From: an uncultured Pelagibacteraceae bacterium
GTDB lineage: Bacteria; Pseudomonadota; Alphaproteobacteria; Pelagibacterales; Pelagibacteraceae
Assembly: GCA_902595105.1 (NCBI GenBank)
Contig: CACJPA010000007.1
Span: forward strand, 1-48,886
DNA: 48,886 bases
Direction: 5' to 3'
Part shown: positions 1 to 10,031 of the stretch, piece after piece
Position numbering within the stretch: position 1 is the first letter of the stretch
Layout of the letters: each line of letters starts with the position of its first letter
The notes under the pieces: model-generated
Seen by the model: only the letters and a program-made list of their open reading frames with translations
Databases searched by the model: none
Told to the model about the DNA's origin: nothing
Program-made: the position numbers and the translations under genes

Positions 1-680
1 TCATGAATTAAAGCATAAGCACTTGCAAATAAATAAAGTGCTGAATACCAGAAACGAACCAAATCTCCTTGAAAGGCTTGCTCGTACTCAAATATAAATC
101 TAGATAGTACTATAAAAAACTCACTAGCTACAACGAGTACTGCTAACCAAATAAAACCCACAGATCTTGTGAAATATCCAACCACAAATGAGAGTAAAAT
201 TAATGGAAAATGGATAAATGTAATCCTAAAAGCTGGAATTGCTAATTTAATTTTAAAATATTCGCCAAATAATGGTTCAACTAATTTTTCAACAACCATA
301 AATGAGATTATTAAATCTGCAACTCCAACAATTAACACGGCCCAAAAAGATGAACGAATTATATAAGCAGTTATTTTATTTAGAATTTCTGAGTCTGCTG
401 TTAATGTTTGTTTTATAGATCTATTTACGTAAAAAATTGCCAAAAATATTGAAATTAAATAAAAAAATAACTGCAAAAAAGCAAAGTTTAAAACTGAGTC
501 TGATAATGGTTTGCTTAATTTTTTAAATCCAAATAAACCGTAATGTGAAAATAAATTTTTTACCCCCGGCCAATCAAACCATACTGTTAATACATTATTA
601 ATTAAAAAAACAAATGTCGTAGCTAATATTGAGTAACTAAACACCCTTATAACTAATGACATTCTGTTTGTTTCAAACAT
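1..680 (-). CDS. TRAP transporter small permease subunit (DctQ/TakQ-like), partial, truncated by window start
   Basis: Open minus-strand frame from ATG at 678-680 to the window edge (MFETNRMSLVIRVFSYSILATTFVFL...VLSRFIFEYEQAFQGDLVRFWYSALYLFASAYALIHE). Several hydrophobic segments; directly downstream of a TRAP substrate-binding protein gene. Not in the ORF track because it has no stop in the window. Confidence 0.8.
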   Translation of the reverse strand, partial: MFETNRMSLVIRVFSYSILATTFVFLINNVLTVWFDWPGVKNLFSHYGLFGFKKLSKPLSDSVLNFAFLQLFFYLISIFLAIFYVNRSIKQTLTADSEILNKITAYIIRSSFWAVLIVGVADLIISFMVVEKLVEPLFGEYFKIKLAIPAFRITFIHFPLILLSFVVGYFTRSVGFIWLAVLVVASEFFIVLSRFIFEYEQAFQGDLVRFWYSALYLFASAYALIH

Positions 681-710
681 AATCTGTGTGAATTTTAGTG
701 ATTATAAAAA

Positions 711-730
711 GGGCCCTAAAAAAAGGGCCC
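711..730 (-). terminator. GC-rich hairpin (GGGCCC-N8-GGGCCC, then T5 on the minus strand) between TRAP SBP and DctQ genes; attenuator/partial terminator
   Basis: Inverted repeat gggccc 711-716 / gggccc 725-730 with A/T-only loop; minus-strand T run follows. Confidence 0.7.
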
Positions 731-759
731 CATTTTTAAAATTTATTTAAAATCTAACT

Positions 760-1893
760 TTAGCTAATTCCTAAAGCTCTATTTCTTTGACTAATATACG
801 GTGAGTCAGACAAGTTAGTCCAAGAACCGATCTCTTTTCTAGCTTTCACGAAAGCAGCGTGAGTTCTAGCAGCAAGATCACTATGTTGTTGAACTTCGTC
901 GTATACCTCTTGAGCACCTTTAGCAAAAGCATCGTAAACTTTGTCGTTAAACTTCTCTAGTTTAACACCATTTTCATTTACTAGTCTTGCTAGAGCTGCA
1001 CCATTCTTAGCATTATATTCAGCCATTGTAATTTCATCTGCCCAAGCACAAGCAGTTTTAATTATCGTTTGGTCTGATTTTGTTAAGCTAGTGAACCACG
1101 ACTTGTTAACACCACATGCCAACATTGAGCCAGGCTCGTGCATACCAGGATAGTAATAATACTTAGCAGCTTCATGGAACTTCATAGCTTCATCATTCCA
1201 TGGACCTACCCATTCTGTTGCATCAATTGCACCAGACACAAGGTTTTCATAAATTTGTCCACCAGGTAGTGAAATTGGAGAACCACCAAGTTTTCCTAGT
1301 ACTTGTCCTCCCAATCCTGGCATACGCATTTTCAAACCTTTAAGGTCATTAGCAGATCTAATTTTTTTATTAAACCAACCACCCATTTGAACTCCTGTAT
1401 TTCCTGCTATGAAACTTTGAGTACCGAAATCATCAGTTAATTCATCCCAAAGTTCTTGCCCACCACCATGATGGATCCAAGCATTGATTTCAGAGTAAGT
1501 GAAACCAAATGGACATGCAGTAAAGTATCCAAATGCTGGATGTTTTTTAACCCAGTAGTAGTCTGCACCATGATACATTTGTGAGTTACCAGAAGCAACT
1601 TCATCAAATGAGTCAAATGCTTTAACTCTTTCATTTGCAGCATAATAAGTAACTTGTATTCTACCGTCACTCATATCTGATAATCTTTGTGCAAGTCTTT
1701 GTGCACCAGTTCCTAGACCAGGAAAATCTCTTGGCCAAGTAGCTACCATAGCTGCCTCAACTCTTTCTTGAGCAACAGCTGGAGCAGCCAAAGATGATGC
1801 AGCTACAGCAGCAACACCAGTTGCAGCAGCAGCTTTAAAGAACTTACGTCTTGAAGGCGATTTGCCTTTCAATGATTTTTTTTCTTTAATCAT
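760..1893 (-). CDS. TRAP transporter substrate-binding protein, Tat-exported, TakP-like (2-oxoacid type)
   Basis: Twin-arginine signal (SRRKFFKAAAATGVAAVAASSLAAPAVAQ); GNTGVQMGGWF, GAIDATEWVGPWND and YYYYPGMHEPG motifs of TakP-type DctP proteins; Shine-Dalgarno GAGGAG upstream. Confidence 0.88.
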   Translation of the reverse strand: MIKEKKSLKGKSPSRRKFFKAAAATGVAAVAASSLAAPAVAQERVEAAMVATWPRDFPGLGTGAQRLAQRLSDMSDGRIQVTYYAANERVKAFDSFDEVASGNSQMYHGADYYWVKKHPAFGYFTACPFGFTYSEINAWIHHGGGQELWDELTDDFGTQSFIAGNTGVQMGGWFNKKIRSANDLKGLKMRMPGLGGQVLGKLGGSPISLPGGQIYENLVSGAIDATEWVGPWNDEAMKFHEAAKYYYYPGMHEPGSMLACGVNKSWFTSLTKSDQTIIKTACAWADEITMAEYNAKNGAALARLVNENGVKLEKFNDKVYDAFAKGAQEVYDEVQQHSDLAARTHAAFVKARKEIGSWTNLSDSPYISQRNRALGIS

Positions 1894-2005
1894 TTTTTCT
1901 CCTCTTAGTTAATTAACTGGACGGATTTAATTATAATTATTCTAAAGAGTCTAGATCAAAATGGTAACAGATACCTTAAATACAATCAGAAGTGGTATTC
2001 AAAGG

Positions 2006-3334
2006 TTAATTATTGCATTCTTTCTCTATCCAATTAGCAACACCTAACAATTTGTGATCATCGAATTTTGCTCCAATTAACTGAACACCCAATGGCATTT
2101 TACTTTCTCCTTTTAATAGCGGGAGTGAAATACATGGAGTTCCTAAATAAGACCACACTCTATTGAATTCTGCAGAGCCAGTGCTCTTTAAGCTTTTAGG
2201 TGCAACACCAGGGCTAGAAGGCGACAACACCCCATGACATTTCTCAAATACTTTTTCATGATACTCATAACTTGTTTTCATAAAATCTATGGCTTTGGCA
2301 TATTCTTTTGCCGAGTGTTTATTACCTTTGACAATCGCATCCTGCATAGGTTTAGATAATTTTTTTTTATACTTTTCATAATATAGTCCAAAATTATTTG
2401 CCAAATCTGTTTCATAAATAATCTGATGGTATTTATGAATATCTTTAAAATAAGATGGTGAATCAAAAATTTCGATATTATTTTTAAAAGATTTAATAAA
2501 ATATTCAAAAACTTCTCTAGATTTTTTTTCAACATTTTTCCAATAGTCTGTTTTATAAAAAATAAATTTTGGTTCAAAAAGTGGGCCTTTTTTAGTTTCC
2601 TCAAGCAAACCATCAGCAGAATAGTCAACAGTTGCACTATCAAATTTATCTTTTTTAATTAAAACTTTTGCAAGCAGCGCTACATCTTCGACTGTTTTAC
2701 CAAACATACCAATATGATCTAGTTTTTCTGAAGTTTTAAGAACTCCATTTCTAGAAATTAGTCCATAAGTTGGTTTATATCCAACAACTCCACAGTAAGA
2801 TGCAGGTCTTATAACTGAACCACCTGTTTGAGACCCTATTGAAAGAGGTGCCATAAATGATGCAACAGCAGCAGCAGAACCGCTCGATGAACCGCCTGGA
2901 GTTCTAGAGTGATCATGTGGATTAGTTGTTTTAGGTGGGCCAAGATAAGCAAACTCAGCAGTTGCAGTTTTACCCATTACAATTGCTCCGGCCGCTAAAA
3001 GCAAATCAATAATTTCTGCATTTTGTGAAAAAGATTTTTCTTTCTTAATTACTGTTCCACATTCTGTTGGCATATCAACTGTTCCAACAATATCCTTTAT
3101 TGCTATAGGAATACCGTGCAATGGTCCTATCGGTTTTCCTGATTGTCTATATTTGTCAGCCTCTGCAGCTTTTTCTAGTAAGAGTTTTTTATCGAAATAT
3201 ACCCATGCTTTTAAATCTTTTTCAAATTTGTTAATTTTTTCAATATACTTTTCACATACTTCAACCGAAGTCAGCTGTGCGTCTCTAATTTTCGAAACGA
3301 TTTCCTCAACTTTTAAAGAAAAAATGTCTAACAT
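2006..3334 (-). CDS. Amidase (amidase-signature family)
   Basis: Amidase-signature Ser-Ser-Lys triad context: GIPIAIKDIVG, TPGGSSSGSAAAVAS, GSQTGGSVIRPASYCGVVGYKPT. Confidence 0.9.
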   Translation of the reverse strand: MLDIFSLKVEEIVSKIRDAQLTSVEVCEKYIEKINKFEKDLKAWVYFDKKLLLEKAAEADKYRQSGKPIGPLHGIPIAIKDIVGTVDMPTECGTVIKKEKSFSQNAEIIDLLLAAGAIVMGKTATAEFAYLGPPKTTNPHDHSRTPGGSSSGSAAAVASFMAPLSIGSQTGGSVIRPASYCGVVGYKPTYGLISRNGVLKTSEKLDHIGMFGKTVEDVALLAKVLIKKDKFDSATVDYSADGLLEETKKGPLFEPKFIFYKTDYWKNVEKKSREVFEYFIKSFKNNIEIFDSPSYFKDIHKYHQIIYETDLANNFGLYYEKYKKKLSKPMQDAIVKGNKHSAKEYAKAIDFMKTSYEYHEKVFEKCHGVLSPSSPGVAPKSLKSTGSAEFNRVWSYLGTPCISLPLLKGESKMPLGVQLIGAKFDDHKLLGVANWIEKECNN

Positions 3335-3407
3335 TTATTTTATAAATAATATTTCAGTTAACCACATCAATGCTTAAATTAAAAATAATTTTAACTGATA
3401 GTTAGTT

Positions 3408-4481
3408 CTAGATTAATTTATTATTCTCATAGACACAGCATTTCTCGGCAGGTATATGAAGTTTGACATTCTTGCTTGGTATTTCGGTCTCTCTATTGAC
3501 TTTTGATTTAATTGTAAAATCTCCCATTTTAGCAGTGATCAATTTATAGTTTCCAAGATCTTCAACCTTTTCAACATTCACATCTACCAAGTTTTCATTT
3601 TGGTTTTGTGCAATTTTAATGAATTCAGATCTAATTCCTAATTTAATATTTTTTGTTTTTAAATTAGATAAATTTGTATGAGTTTTAATTAAAGCGTTAT
3701 TAATTTTTACACTATCATTTGAGGAAGCTTCACTTTCAAATAAGTTCATGGCTGGTGATCCAATAAAGTATCCAACAAATGTTGTATTAGGTCTTTCAAA
3801 AAGTTCTTTTGGTGAACCAGTTTGAACCACCTCTCCTTCACTCATGACTATTATATTATCTGCAAAAGTCATCGCTTCGTTTTGGTCGTGAGTTACATAA
3901 ACTAATGTTGTTTTGTATTGCTCATTAATTTCTTTTAGATTTCTTCTTAATCTAAATTTTAAATCTGGATCAATAACTGTTAAAGGTTCATCCATTAGGA
4001 CAGCAGCTACGTCCTCTCTTACAAGGCCCCTACCTAAGGATATTAATTGTTTTTGATCAGCTGTTAATTTTCTTGCAGGAGAATTTAAAAAAGATTTTAA
4101 ATTTAAAGTTTCAGCAACTGAATTAACTCTTTCATCAGTTTTACTTTTAGAAAAATCTCTACATTTAAGTGGGAATGCTAGATTTTCGTAAACAGTCATC
4201 GTATTATAAATAACTGGAAATTGAAAAACTTGAGCTATATTTCTATCTTCAGTTTTTAAATCTGTAACATCTTTATCATCAAATAATATTCTTCCAGCAG
4301 AAGGTCTCACTAAACCAGATACAATATTTAGCATTGTGGTTTTTCCACATCCAGAAGGACCTAAGATTGCATATCGATTTCCATTTTCCCACGTCATTGA
4401 AAAAGGATTCAAAGCATAAACAGGATTTTGATCTTTTGGATTATATGAGTGAGATATGTTGCTTAAGTCAATTTTAGCCAT
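3408..4481 (-). CDS. ABC transporter ATP-binding protein, GlpT-like, degenerate signature motif (LTADQ)
   Basis: Walker A GPSGCGKTT, Walker B AAVLMDEPL, H-loop VTHD, C-terminal TOBE-like region; signature LTADQKQ instead of LSGGQ. Confidence 0.88.
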   Translation of the reverse strand: MAKIDLSNISHSYNPKDQNPVYALNPFSMTWENGNRYAILGPSGCGKTTMLNIVSGLVRPSAGRILFDDKDVTDLKTEDRNIAQVFQFPVIYNTMTVYENLAFPLKCRDFSKSKTDERVNSVAETLNLKSFLNSPARKLTADQKQLISLGRGLVREDVAAVLMDEPLTVIDPDLKFRLRRNLKEINEQYKTTLVYVTHDQNEAMTFADNIIVMSEGEVVQTGSPKELFERPNTTFVGYFIGSPAMNLFESEASSNDSVKINNALIKTHTNLSNLKTKNIKLGIRSEFIKIAQNQNENLVDVNVEKVEDLGNYKLITAKMGDFTIKSKVNRETEIPSKNVKLHIPAEKCCVYENNKLI

Positions 4482-5553
4482 TCAAACCTCCAAAAGGTGA
4501 AGATGCTAATTTTCCATCAGCATGAAAGGCATAAGCTCTATCAATTTTGAAATTAATTTTAACTTTATCGTTAATCTTAAAGTTTAAAACTTCCTCTATT
4601 GAAACTATAATTTTTGTATTTCCTCTTTTTAAATGTAACAATGTTTCTGAACCACTAATTTCTGCAAGCTCAACTTCAAATTCATGTCCATTTTCATTTA
4701 ATTCGATATCAGAAGATCTCAATCCAATTTTTAAACCATCTTCAGTTAATTTAGATAAATGTTGTGGAGCCTCCACATCAATACCTTCAAAACTAATATG
4801 ATTATCTGAAATTTTAGCTTCTATAATATTCATTGGCGGGTCATTAGAAATTTCTGCAACTTTTAATGAATTTGGGTTCTCAAATATTTCTTTAGCAGGA
4901 CCTACCTGCAAGACTTTACCTTCATCTAAAACAATAACTTCACCATTTAATTCCATAGTTTCCCTTGGATCGGTAGTTGAATAAATTAATATTGTTTCAT
5001 CTGCTAACCCCTTAGAAAATAGGTTTTTAAACTCTTCTCTAAGTTGCTCTCTCAACTTGTAGTCTAAGTTTACTAGGGGCTCATCTAGTAATAATATTTT
5101 CGCGTTTTTGACTAAAGATCTTGCAAGCGAAACCCTTTGTTGCTGCCCTCCAGAAAGCTCTTGAATCTTTCTATTTTCATAGCCTAACAATCCTACAGAC
5201 TTTAAAGCATCCATTACTTTTTCATTAATAACACTTTGATCTATTTTTCTTTGTTTCAAAGGAAAGGCTATGTTTTCAAAAACATTTAAATGAGGATAGT
5301 TTATAAATTGCTGATAAACCATCGCAACATTTCTTTCCCAGACAGGAATTTTTAGAAAATTTTTACCATCAAATTCAATTTCACCACTATCTGGTGTCAA
5401 AAGACCAGCTATAGTTTTTAATAAAGTTGTTTTTCCTGACAATGTCCGTCCAAGAATTGTGTATAAATTTCCCTCTTTAAAATTAAACGATACTTCATTT
5501 AAGTGATATTGATCACTTGGCTTGTATGATAAATTATTTGCAACTAAATCCAT
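4474..5553 (-). CDS. ABC transporter ATP-binding protein, GlpS-like, H-loop His replaced by Thr
   Basis: Walker A GRTLSGKTT, signature LSGGQQQR, Walker B ILLLDEPL; YSTTDPRE where VTHD is expected. 8-bp overlap with the next ORF. Confidence 0.88.
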   Translation of the reverse strand: MDLVANNLSYKPSDQYHLNEVSFNFKEGNLYTILGRTLSGKTTLLKTIAGLLTPDSGEIEFDGKNFLKIPVWERNVAMVYQQFINYPHLNVFENIAFPLKQRKIDQSVINEKVMDALKSVGLLGYENRKIQELSGGQQQRVSLARSLVKNAKILLLDEPLVNLDYKLREQLREEFKNLFSKGLADETILIYSTTDPRETMELNGEVIVLDEGKVLQVGPAKEIFENPNSLKVAEISNDPPMNIIEAKISDNHISFEGIDVEAPQHLSKLTEDGLKIGLRSSDIELNENGHEFEVELAEISGSETLLHLKRGNTKIIVSIEEVLNFKINDKVKINFKIDRAYAFHADGKLASSPFGGLNG

Positions 5554-6401
5554 TACTTAATTGCTCCTGATAAATTTCCTTTTGATAAATATCGTTCAAC
5601 TATAAAAGCTACTATAATTAATGGTGCAACTGAAACCAGAGCAGATGCTGATAAACTCCACCAAGGAGTTACGGATGAGTTAAGAGCAACAATTTTAACT
5701 GGTAATAACTGTACTTCTGTGAAAGTTAAAATAAATGCAAAGAAAAAATCTATCCACCCAAAAATTATACAAAACATACCAGCAACAATTAATCCTGGTA
5801 TAGAATTTGGTAAAACTACTTTTAAAAATGCTTGATAGGGATTACATCCATCTATCAAAGCTGTCTCATCAATTTCTCTTGGAACTTTATTAAAAAAGTC
5901 GACCATAATCCAAACCGCAATTGGCATTAATAAAACAATATAAACAACTATTAGTCCTGTAAGACTGTCTAATAAATTTATTGAACTTAAAAACAAGAAA
6001 AACGGAATTGATAAAACAATTGGTGGCATGATTCTTTGTGAAATAAAGAAAAAAGTAATGTCATTATTTTTTACAAAACCTGCTTTAAATGTATATCTTG
6101 ATAATGCATAAGCAGACAATGTCCCAAGAATTATACTAATTAAACTTGCTGTACACGTTACAAATAAACTATTAAAGTATGGTTCTACTATATCAACTCC
6201 ACCTTTAGCTGGAGATTTTATCAAAACTTTCCAACCTTCTAGATTAGGTTCAAAATCTACCCATGGTATGTAAGTAACTCCACCATTAACAGACTGAAAG
6301 TCTTTAAAGGATGTTGTCAAAGCCCAAAGAAAAGGAGCAACAACAAATACTGTCCAAACAACGATAAAGAAATATTTTAAGAAAATATATAATTTATTCA
6401 T
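5553..6401 (-). CDS. ABC transporter permease (carbohydrate/polyol type, MalG-like)
   Basis: Multi-TM protein with EAA-loop-like DETALIDGCNPYQAFLKVVLP; operon position. Confidence 0.88.
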   Translation of the reverse strand: MNKLYIFLKYFFIVVWTVFVVAPFLWALTTSFKDFQSVNGGVTYIPWVDFEPNLEGWKVLIKSPAKGGVDIVEPYFNSLFVTCTASLISIILGTLSAYALSRYTFKAGFVKNNDITFFFISQRIMPPIVLSIPFFLFLSSINLLDSLTGLIVVYIVLLMPIAVWIMVDFFNKVPREIDETALIDGCNPYQAFLKVVLPNSIPGLIVAGMFCIIFGWIDFFFAFILTFTEVQLLPVKIVALNSSVTPWWSLSASALVSVAPLIIVAFIVERYLSKGNLSGAIK

Positions 6402-6404
6402 AAT

Positions 6405-7268
6405 CTACTCTTTTAATAAAAGTTTAGTTAAGACTTTTGCTATTATTGTTAAACTTATGATCATAATTATTAAGTAGGTGAATGACATTGATGCTGCATA
6501 ACCCATCTGAAATTCTCTTAACCCTTTAATAAAAATATAAAAACTTGAAGTTTCAGTTGAAGTTCCTGGCCCACCAGAGGTTAAAACGTAAACTGTATCC
6601 ATTATCTTTGAAGCCTCAATTAACCTTATAATTATTGCTCCAATTGATATTGGTGCCATCAATGGGAATGTTACATAAATAAATTTTCTTACTGGACTAG
6701 CGCCATCAATTGCAGCAGCCAAGAATGGTTCTTTAGGCAATGACAAAAGACCTGCTAATAAAAGTAAAAACATAAAAGGTGTCCATTGCCATACCTCAAC
6801 TATAATTACTGTAAATTTTGCGATAACAGGATCTGTCAACCACTTTGGAGCTACTCCAAAAACTGATAACATATCATTTACCGGTCCTAAAGATTCATGG
6901 AAAAAAGTTCTCCAAATAACTGTCATAATCACTGGTGTTGTCATCATTGGAACCAAAAAAAGAACTCTAAAAAATCTTTTAAATTTAATGTCTTTCCAAA
7001 CCATGTGCGCTAATGCAAAACCAATCACATATTGCAAAATAACTGTTGTAACCGACAAAAAACTTAACCTAAAAAATGACTCCCAGAATCTTGGGTCATC
7101 TGTAAATAATCTAATATAATTTTCTAAACCTATATAGTCTAAACCTGGATTATAACTATTCCATCCAGACAGACTTAATCTTACTACAAAGATAATTGGA
7201 AAAATTAATATTCCAATCAACACAAATAGACCTGGAAATAGGAAAAAATATTTGTGCTTAAAATTCAT
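6405..7268 (-). CDS. ABC transporter permease (carbohydrate/polyol type, MalF-like)
   Basis: Multi-TM protein with EAA-loop-like AAAIDGASPVRKFIYVTFPLMAP; adjacent to second permease. Confidence 0.88.
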   Translation of the reverse strand: MNFKHKYFFLFPGLFVLIGILIFPIIFVVRLSLSGWNSYNPGLDYIGLENYIRLFTDDPRFWESFFRLSFLSVTTVILQYVIGFALAHMVWKDIKFKRFFRVLFLVPMMTTPVIMTVIWRTFFHESLGPVNDMLSVFGVAPKWLTDPVIAKFTVIIVEVWQWTPFMFLLLLAGLLSLPKEPFLAAAIDGASPVRKFIYVTFPLMAPISIGAIIIRLIEASKIMDTVYVLTSGGPGTSTETSSFYIFIKGLREFQMGYAASMSFTYLIIMIISLTIIAKVLTKLLLKE

Positions 7269-7299
7269 TTATAAAAAAGGATTATATTAATTTTAAAAA

Positions 7300-7327
7300 A
7301 TGTGGCCATTTAAAAAAATGGCCACAT
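7300..7327 (-). terminator. 12-bp perfect-stem hairpin between ABC SBP and permease genes; attenuator/partial terminator
   Basis: atgtggccattt (7300-7311) - aaaa - aaatggccacat (7316-7327). Confidence 0.75.
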
Positions 7328-7341
7328 AAAGTATTTTATTA

Positions 7342-8880
7342 TTATAGTTTGTTGTCTTCCATTTTGACACCAACAGCGTAAGCATCTTGAACTGCTTTTT
7401 TACCTACTCTGCCTACAATTGCTTCCCACTCTTTAGCAACTTCATCTAGAGCTTCTTGAGGAGATAATTGTCCTGCTAAAGCTTTTGAAGTTCCTGTAGC
7501 AACAGCACTTGTAAATTCAAATACACCTGGAACTCTTAGAGGGAAAACTCTGTTGTTACTTTTTTCCATATCTAAAAGTGTTTTAGTGTAACTGTTAGCG
7601 ATCTCTGGATCCCAACCCATGCTATTAATATAGATTTTAGGGTCAAAGTCTGAGTTTTTAAATGGGTTAACACCAAATCTACCAATTGCTAAGTCAGCTT
7701 GGTGATTTGCACCGTTAGAAAAGAAACATAGATAATCAAACGCCATATCTTTTACTTTACTTTTCTTAGCAACACCTACTGCCCAACCCCAAACTATGTA
7801 TGGAGCTTGGTTGTATTGGTTTTCCCAGCTATTAGATACTCTGTTCCAAACTTTGTTTGCCCCTGGAAGTGGAGCTGCACCAACTTTATTTTTAATTGGG
7901 CTGTCATCTTGCATCGCTGCAATAAATGCATCATCCCAAGAAAAACTAAATAAAGTTTGTCCACCACCAAATGATCCAATTTCATCACCTAGACCAAAGT
8001 TAGTTCCTCCTGGAGGAACATATTTAGTAGCTTCTACCCAATCAGTTAATGCTTCAACAAAGCCTGGGTTGTTAATATTTGGTTTCATAGTTTCTAAATC
8101 AAAAAAGAAACCACCTGGAGTTCTAGGGTTTTTAGCGTATGCAACTGATCTACTGAAAAAAGCAGCAAACATTAAATCATCTTTTTTCATAACTTCAGCA
8201 GAACCATATTCTAACTCACCATCTCCATCCCAATCCCAACCATTAAAGAATTTAGCCATTTCGCCATATTCTTTCCAAGTTGTTGGAACTTTAAGGTCTT
8301 TACCTGTTTCAGCTTTGTATTTTTTTTGCATTTCAGGATTATCTATTACGTCTTTTCTGTATTTTAGATAATGTCTGTCACCATCAACTGGGTATTGGTA
8401 CATAGTTCCATCCCAAGATGAAACACCCATGTGAGATTTTGTTACATCTTTCATCTCAGGTGAGTTCATGTATTTCTTAGGAACTGGTGCTAAATATCTT
8501 TTCCAGTCATTGATAAAGTTAGAAAATCCAAACACAACATCGTAAGGAGCTTGTCCAGCTTGGAAAGGAACCATTGCTTTCGAGTACAAATCACCTGCTG
8601 GTGTATGTGTAACTTCAACTGTTCCTCCAGTTAATTTTTCAAACTGTTCAGCGTGTAGAGCTGTTGGCTCACCCATTACCGGTATTGCGTGAGTATTTAT
8701 TTTAAGAGTTTTTCCTTTGTAATTTTTCTTAGACATCTTCTCATAAGAACAATCACCTGGAATATCTCCTGTAGCTTTGATATGTGGGAATTGATCACTC
8801 CACTTATCAGCATATGCCATAGGGCTAAATATCATCATACTTGATATTACAGCCGTTAAGCAGGTTTTTATTATTTTCAT
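7342..8880 (-). CDS. ABC transporter extracellular solute-binding protein, family 1
   Basis: Signal peptide, about 510-aa SBP; ATG at 8878-8880 preceded by AGAGGTGAT Shine-Dalgarno (ORF track starts at an upstream GTG, 8886). Confidence 0.85.
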   Translation of the reverse strand: MKIIKTCLTAVISSMMIFSPMAYADKWSDQFPHIKATGDIPGDCSYEKMSKKNYKGKTLKINTHAIPVMGEPTALHAEQFEKLTGGTVEVTHTPAGDLYSKAMVPFQAGQAPYDVVFGFSNFINDWKRYLAPVPKKYMNSPEMKDVTKSHMGVSSWDGTMYQYPVDGDRHYLKYRKDVIDNPEMQKKYKAETGKDLKVPTTWKEYGEMAKFFNGWDWDGDGELEYGSAEVMKKDDLMFAAFFSRSVAYAKNPRTPGGFFFDLETMKPNINNPGFVEALTDWVEATKYVPPGGTNFGLGDEIGSFGGGQTLFSFSWDDAFIAAMQDDSPIKNKVGAAPLPGANKVWNRVSNSWENQYNQAPYIVWGWAVGVAKKSKVKDMAFDYLCFFSNGANHQADLAIGRFGVNPFKNSDFDPKIYINSMGWDPEIANSYTKTLLDMEKSNNRVFPLRVPGVFEFTSAVATGTSKALAGQLSPQEALDEVAKEWEAIVGRVGKKAVQDAYAVGVKMEDNKL

Positions 8881-8899
8881 TATCACCTCTCTTTTTTTT

Positions 8900-9961
8900 T
8901 TATGGAACTAAAACAGCTCGTCCCTTAACCTTACCGTCGTTAAGATCATGAAGTGCTTTATTAGCATCGTCTAAACTATACTCTTGCATAGAGAGCTTGA
9001 CTTTACCTCTGTCAGCTAACTCCATTAATTCATATAATTCAGACCACGTTCCCACTAAATTACCTACAATTGTTTTCTCAGAAATAATTAAATCCACTGC
9101 AAGTGATTTAATTTCTTCTCCATATCCAACTATGTAGTAAAAACCACCATTAGAAGTCATTTGAATTCCCATGGCAGTAGATCCTTTTTCACCTACGAAA
9201 TCAATTACAGCTTCAGAACCTTTTCCTTTAGTTAGTTCTTGAACTTTTTCAATTTCGTTTCCATCAATTAAAACTCCGTGGTCACCACCAAGTTCCATTG
9301 CATGTTTTAATGCTGCTTCAGATTTTTCAACAATAATTATATCTGCAGCACACATCGCTTTTAAACATTGAATAGCTATATGACCTAAGCCTCCTGCACC
9401 AATGATTGTGCAGCTCTGACCAGGAAGCAAATGTCTTGTTGCTTTTTTTACTACTCTGTAAGCTGTAAGACCTGCATCTGAAAAAGGTGCAACATCTTTA
9501 GGTGCTAATACTTTTGGAAGTTTAATCAAATTTCTAACGCTAGTTTTTAATAGTTCAGCGTATCCACCTTCTTTAATACTTAAACCAGGAAACGCACCTG
9601 CTTCAGCGTGCATATCATTACCTCTTCTGCAATCTAAACAAGTTCCTCCTGTTCCAGAAATAAGAGGGTGTAAAATTACAGGATCACCTTTTTTAAATTC
9701 TGTAACATCTGAACCAACATCTTCAACCCATCCAGCATTTTCATGTCCCATTACACATGGTAATAATTTTCCATCTGGATCTTGAATATGTTTCCATACT
9801 CCTTCAATAATATGTAAATCTGTTCTGCAAACTCCTGCAGCACCAATTTTAACAATCACATCTGATGCCTTCTCAATTTTTGGATCTGGCATTTCTTCAC
9901 CTGTAACCCAAACTTTTTCTTTCATTTCTGGGTCATACTTGTGCAAAACCTGTGCTTTCAT
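8900..9961 (-). CDS. Zinc-dependent NAD(P) alcohol dehydrogenase (MDR family)
   Basis: CRTDLHIIEG catalytic Cys, GHENAGWVEDVG, Rossmann GAGGLGHIAIQ. Structural zinc-site region reduced to GTCLDCRRGNDMHAE. Confidence 0.9.
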   Translation of the reverse strand: MKAQVLHKYDPEMKEKVWVTGEEMPDPKIEKASDVIVKIGAAGVCRTDLHIIEGVWKHIQDPDGKLLPCVMGHENAGWVEDVGSDVTEFKKGDPVILHPLISGTGGTCLDCRRGNDMHAEAGAFPGLSIKEGGYAELLKTSVRNLIKLPKVLAPKDVAPFSDAGLTAYRVVKKATRHLLPGQSCTIIGAGGLGHIAIQCLKAMCAADIIIVEKSEAALKHAMELGGDHGVLIDGNEIEKVQELTKGKGSEAVIDFVGEKGSTAMGIQMTSNGGFYYIVGYGEEIKSLAVDLIISEKTIVGNLVGTWSELYELMELADRGKVKLSMQEYSLDDANKALHDLNDGKVKGRAVLVP

Positions 9962-10031
9962 TGTTTCTCTCCCTTTTAATTTTCAAAACCTTATTAAAAA
10001 ATTGAAGTCCAATGGAGTCAATGCCGCTTTT

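Noticed and set aside
169-366. 65-aa plus-strand ORF near the window start
   Set aside because: Antisense to the partial DctQ gene, which has the coherent TM-rich translation.
1437-1670. 77-aa minus-strand ORF inside the Tat-TRAP SBP gene
   Set aside because: Out-of-frame overlap with a confident CDS.
2287-2643. 118-aa minus-strand ORF inside the amidase gene
   Set aside because: Out-of-frame overlap; Leu/Ile/Lys-rich artefact of AT-rich sequence.
7796-8371. 191-aa plus-strand ORF opposite the ABC SBP gene
   Set aside because: Antisense to a well-supported SBP; low-complexity translation and no recognisable motif or RBS.
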